Assembly (NCBI GenBank): GCA_043803845.1
Contig: JAZDJT010000018.1
Span: 1-5,146, forward strand
Origin: JAZDJT01 sp043803845
GTDB lineage: Bacteria; Patescibacteriota; Minisyncoccia; Minisyncoccales; GCA-002788555
DNA length: 5,146 nt
Direction of reading: 5' to 3'
Shown one piece after another: positions 4,593 to 5,146 of the stretch; the stretch's first letter is position 1, and every line of letters starts with the position of its first letter. Made by a program: the position numbers and the translations under genes. The notes under the pieces were generated by a model. The model did no database searches. It saw nothing but the letters and a program-made list of their open reading frames with translations, and was not told where the DNA came from.

Positions 4593-5146
4593 ATGAACGA
4601 TGAGCTTGAGGTTTTATTTGACTCTAAAACAAAGCCAAAAGTACTAAAACTTTTCTTTCAGAACGAAGGTGTGTTTTTTAATCTAAAAGAGGTTTCAAAA
4701 AAATGTCAGGTATCGCGAGATAAGGCGAAAAGAGAAGTAAGAAGCTTGCAGAAAATTAAACTCTTGCAGGTTAAAACTCAAAAAGGAAAAAAGATTTTTA
4801 GTCTCAATCCTAAATTTATTTTTTTGAACGAAATCCGCTCAATGATTTTTCGCGCCTCGCCGCTATATTTGGGCGACTTGAAAAAACTTTTTCGAAAAGA
4901 CAAAAAAATAAAATTAGTGGCGGTTTCAGGAGTCTTTCTGCAAGAAGAGAGGTCTCCGGTGGATATTTTGATAGTGGGGGATAGGATTAAAAAATCGAGA
5001 TTGAGCCCGATAATTAAAAAACTGGAAAGTGAGGTTGGAAAAGAAATCAAATGGAGTCTGATGCCTCAAGAAGAGTTTGATTACCGCTTTAAAATGCATG
5101 ATAGATTTCTGAAAGACGTATTTGACCACGCTCACAAAAAGATTAT
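4593..5146 (+). CDS. Winged-helix regulator fused to a degenerate nucleotidyltransferase-like domain, 3' end missing
   Basis: The frame is open from ATG 4593 to the window edge (184 codons), so the stop lies outside. Residues 12-75 look like a winged helix: FNLKEVSKKCQVSRDKAKREV (29-49) as the helix-turn-helix, then SLQKIKLLQV and a Lys-rich wing (KTQKGKKIFS, 61-70). Residues about 91-180 resemble the small polymerase-beta-like nucleotidyltransferase fold: KLVAVSGVFL (107-116) at the usual GS motif strand, SPVDILIVGD (121-130) at the DxD strand, then RIKKSRLSPIIKKLESEVG and FDYRFKMHDRFLKDVFDH. Only Asp124 of the DxD pair remains (residue 126 is Leu) and the GS motif is lost, so catalysis is doubtful and a regulatory or ligand-binding role is more likely. 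Similar fusions are annotated as transcriptional regulators in archaea and CPR bacteria. An in-frame ATG at 4584 lies in the -10 box and is less likely. The predicted mRNA is leaderless. Confidence 0.82.
   Translation, partial: MNDELEVLFDSKTKPKVLKLFFQNEGVFFNLKEVSKKCQVSRDKAKREVRSLQKIKLLQVKTQKGKKIFSLNPKFIFLNEIRSMIFRASPLYLGDLKKLFRKDKKIKLVAVSGVFLQEERSPVDILIVGDRIKKSRLSPIIKKLESEVGKEIKWSLMPQEEFDYRFKMHDRFLKDVFDHAHKKI

Noticed and set aside
4778..5135. Minus-strand open frames in the last 370 bases
   Set aside because: The plus strand here has a longer uninterrupted frame from 4593 with a winged helix and a promoter; it is easily overlooked because its stop codon is outside the window.

Overview
The window looks like a chromosomal segment of a Candidate Phyla Radiation (Patescibacteria, probably Parcubacteria-like) bacterium. 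The basis is circumstantial. Genes are AT-rich and closely packed. The ribosomal stalk operon rplJ-rplL is detached from its usual neighbours (rplK-rplA upstream, rpoB downstream). A 6-phospho-3-hexuloisomerase is present, as is a large PP2C-like/membrane/propeller protein of a type I associate with these phyla. Only one gene has a strong Shine-Dalgarno sequence. No 16S or other taxonomic marker beyond L10 and L12 is present, so the assignment is an inference.

Layout. Positions 1-352 (+) hold the C-terminus of a CapA/PgsA-family metallophosphatase-fold protein. A sigma70-type promoter overlaps its stop codon and drives a structured leader (about 394-506) that looks like an L10 autoregulatory leader: a closing helix, a kink-turn-like arm, an A/T hairpin, and a terminator-like hairpin that shares three bases with the closing helix. 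rplJ (L10, 512-1024) follows. A 141-base gap carries a hairpin and a striking inverted set of TTAG/CTAA heptad repeats. rplL (L7/L12, 1166-1588) follows, with a strong intrinsic terminator after it. hxlB (about 1693-2367) comes next; its GTG start lies inside its own Shine-Dalgarno sequence and an ACG sits at the ideal distance. A terminator at 2384-2410 separates it from a convergent 685-aa minus-strand gene (2434-4491). That protein has a degenerate PP2C-like cytoplasmic domain, one membrane helix and an extracytoplasmic beta-propeller-like domain. Divergent from it, and with overlapping -35 boxes, is a plus-strand gene (4593 to the window end). It encodes a winged-helix regulator fused to a degenerate nucleotidyltransferase-like domain, and its predicted transcript is leaderless.

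How the parts fit. rplJ-rplL make the L10-L12 ribosomal stalk, and the leader probably lets free L10(L12)n complex limit its own synthesis. hxlB belongs to carbon metabolism (ribulose monophosphate / pentose supply) and appears functionally unrelated. The most interesting unit is 2434-5146. A signalling-type membrane protein that appears to have lost all PP2C metal ligands is expressed back-to-back with a putative DNA-binding protein, so the two may form a regulator/effector pair. I see no tRNA, rRNA, CRISPR array, insertion sequence or phage gene.
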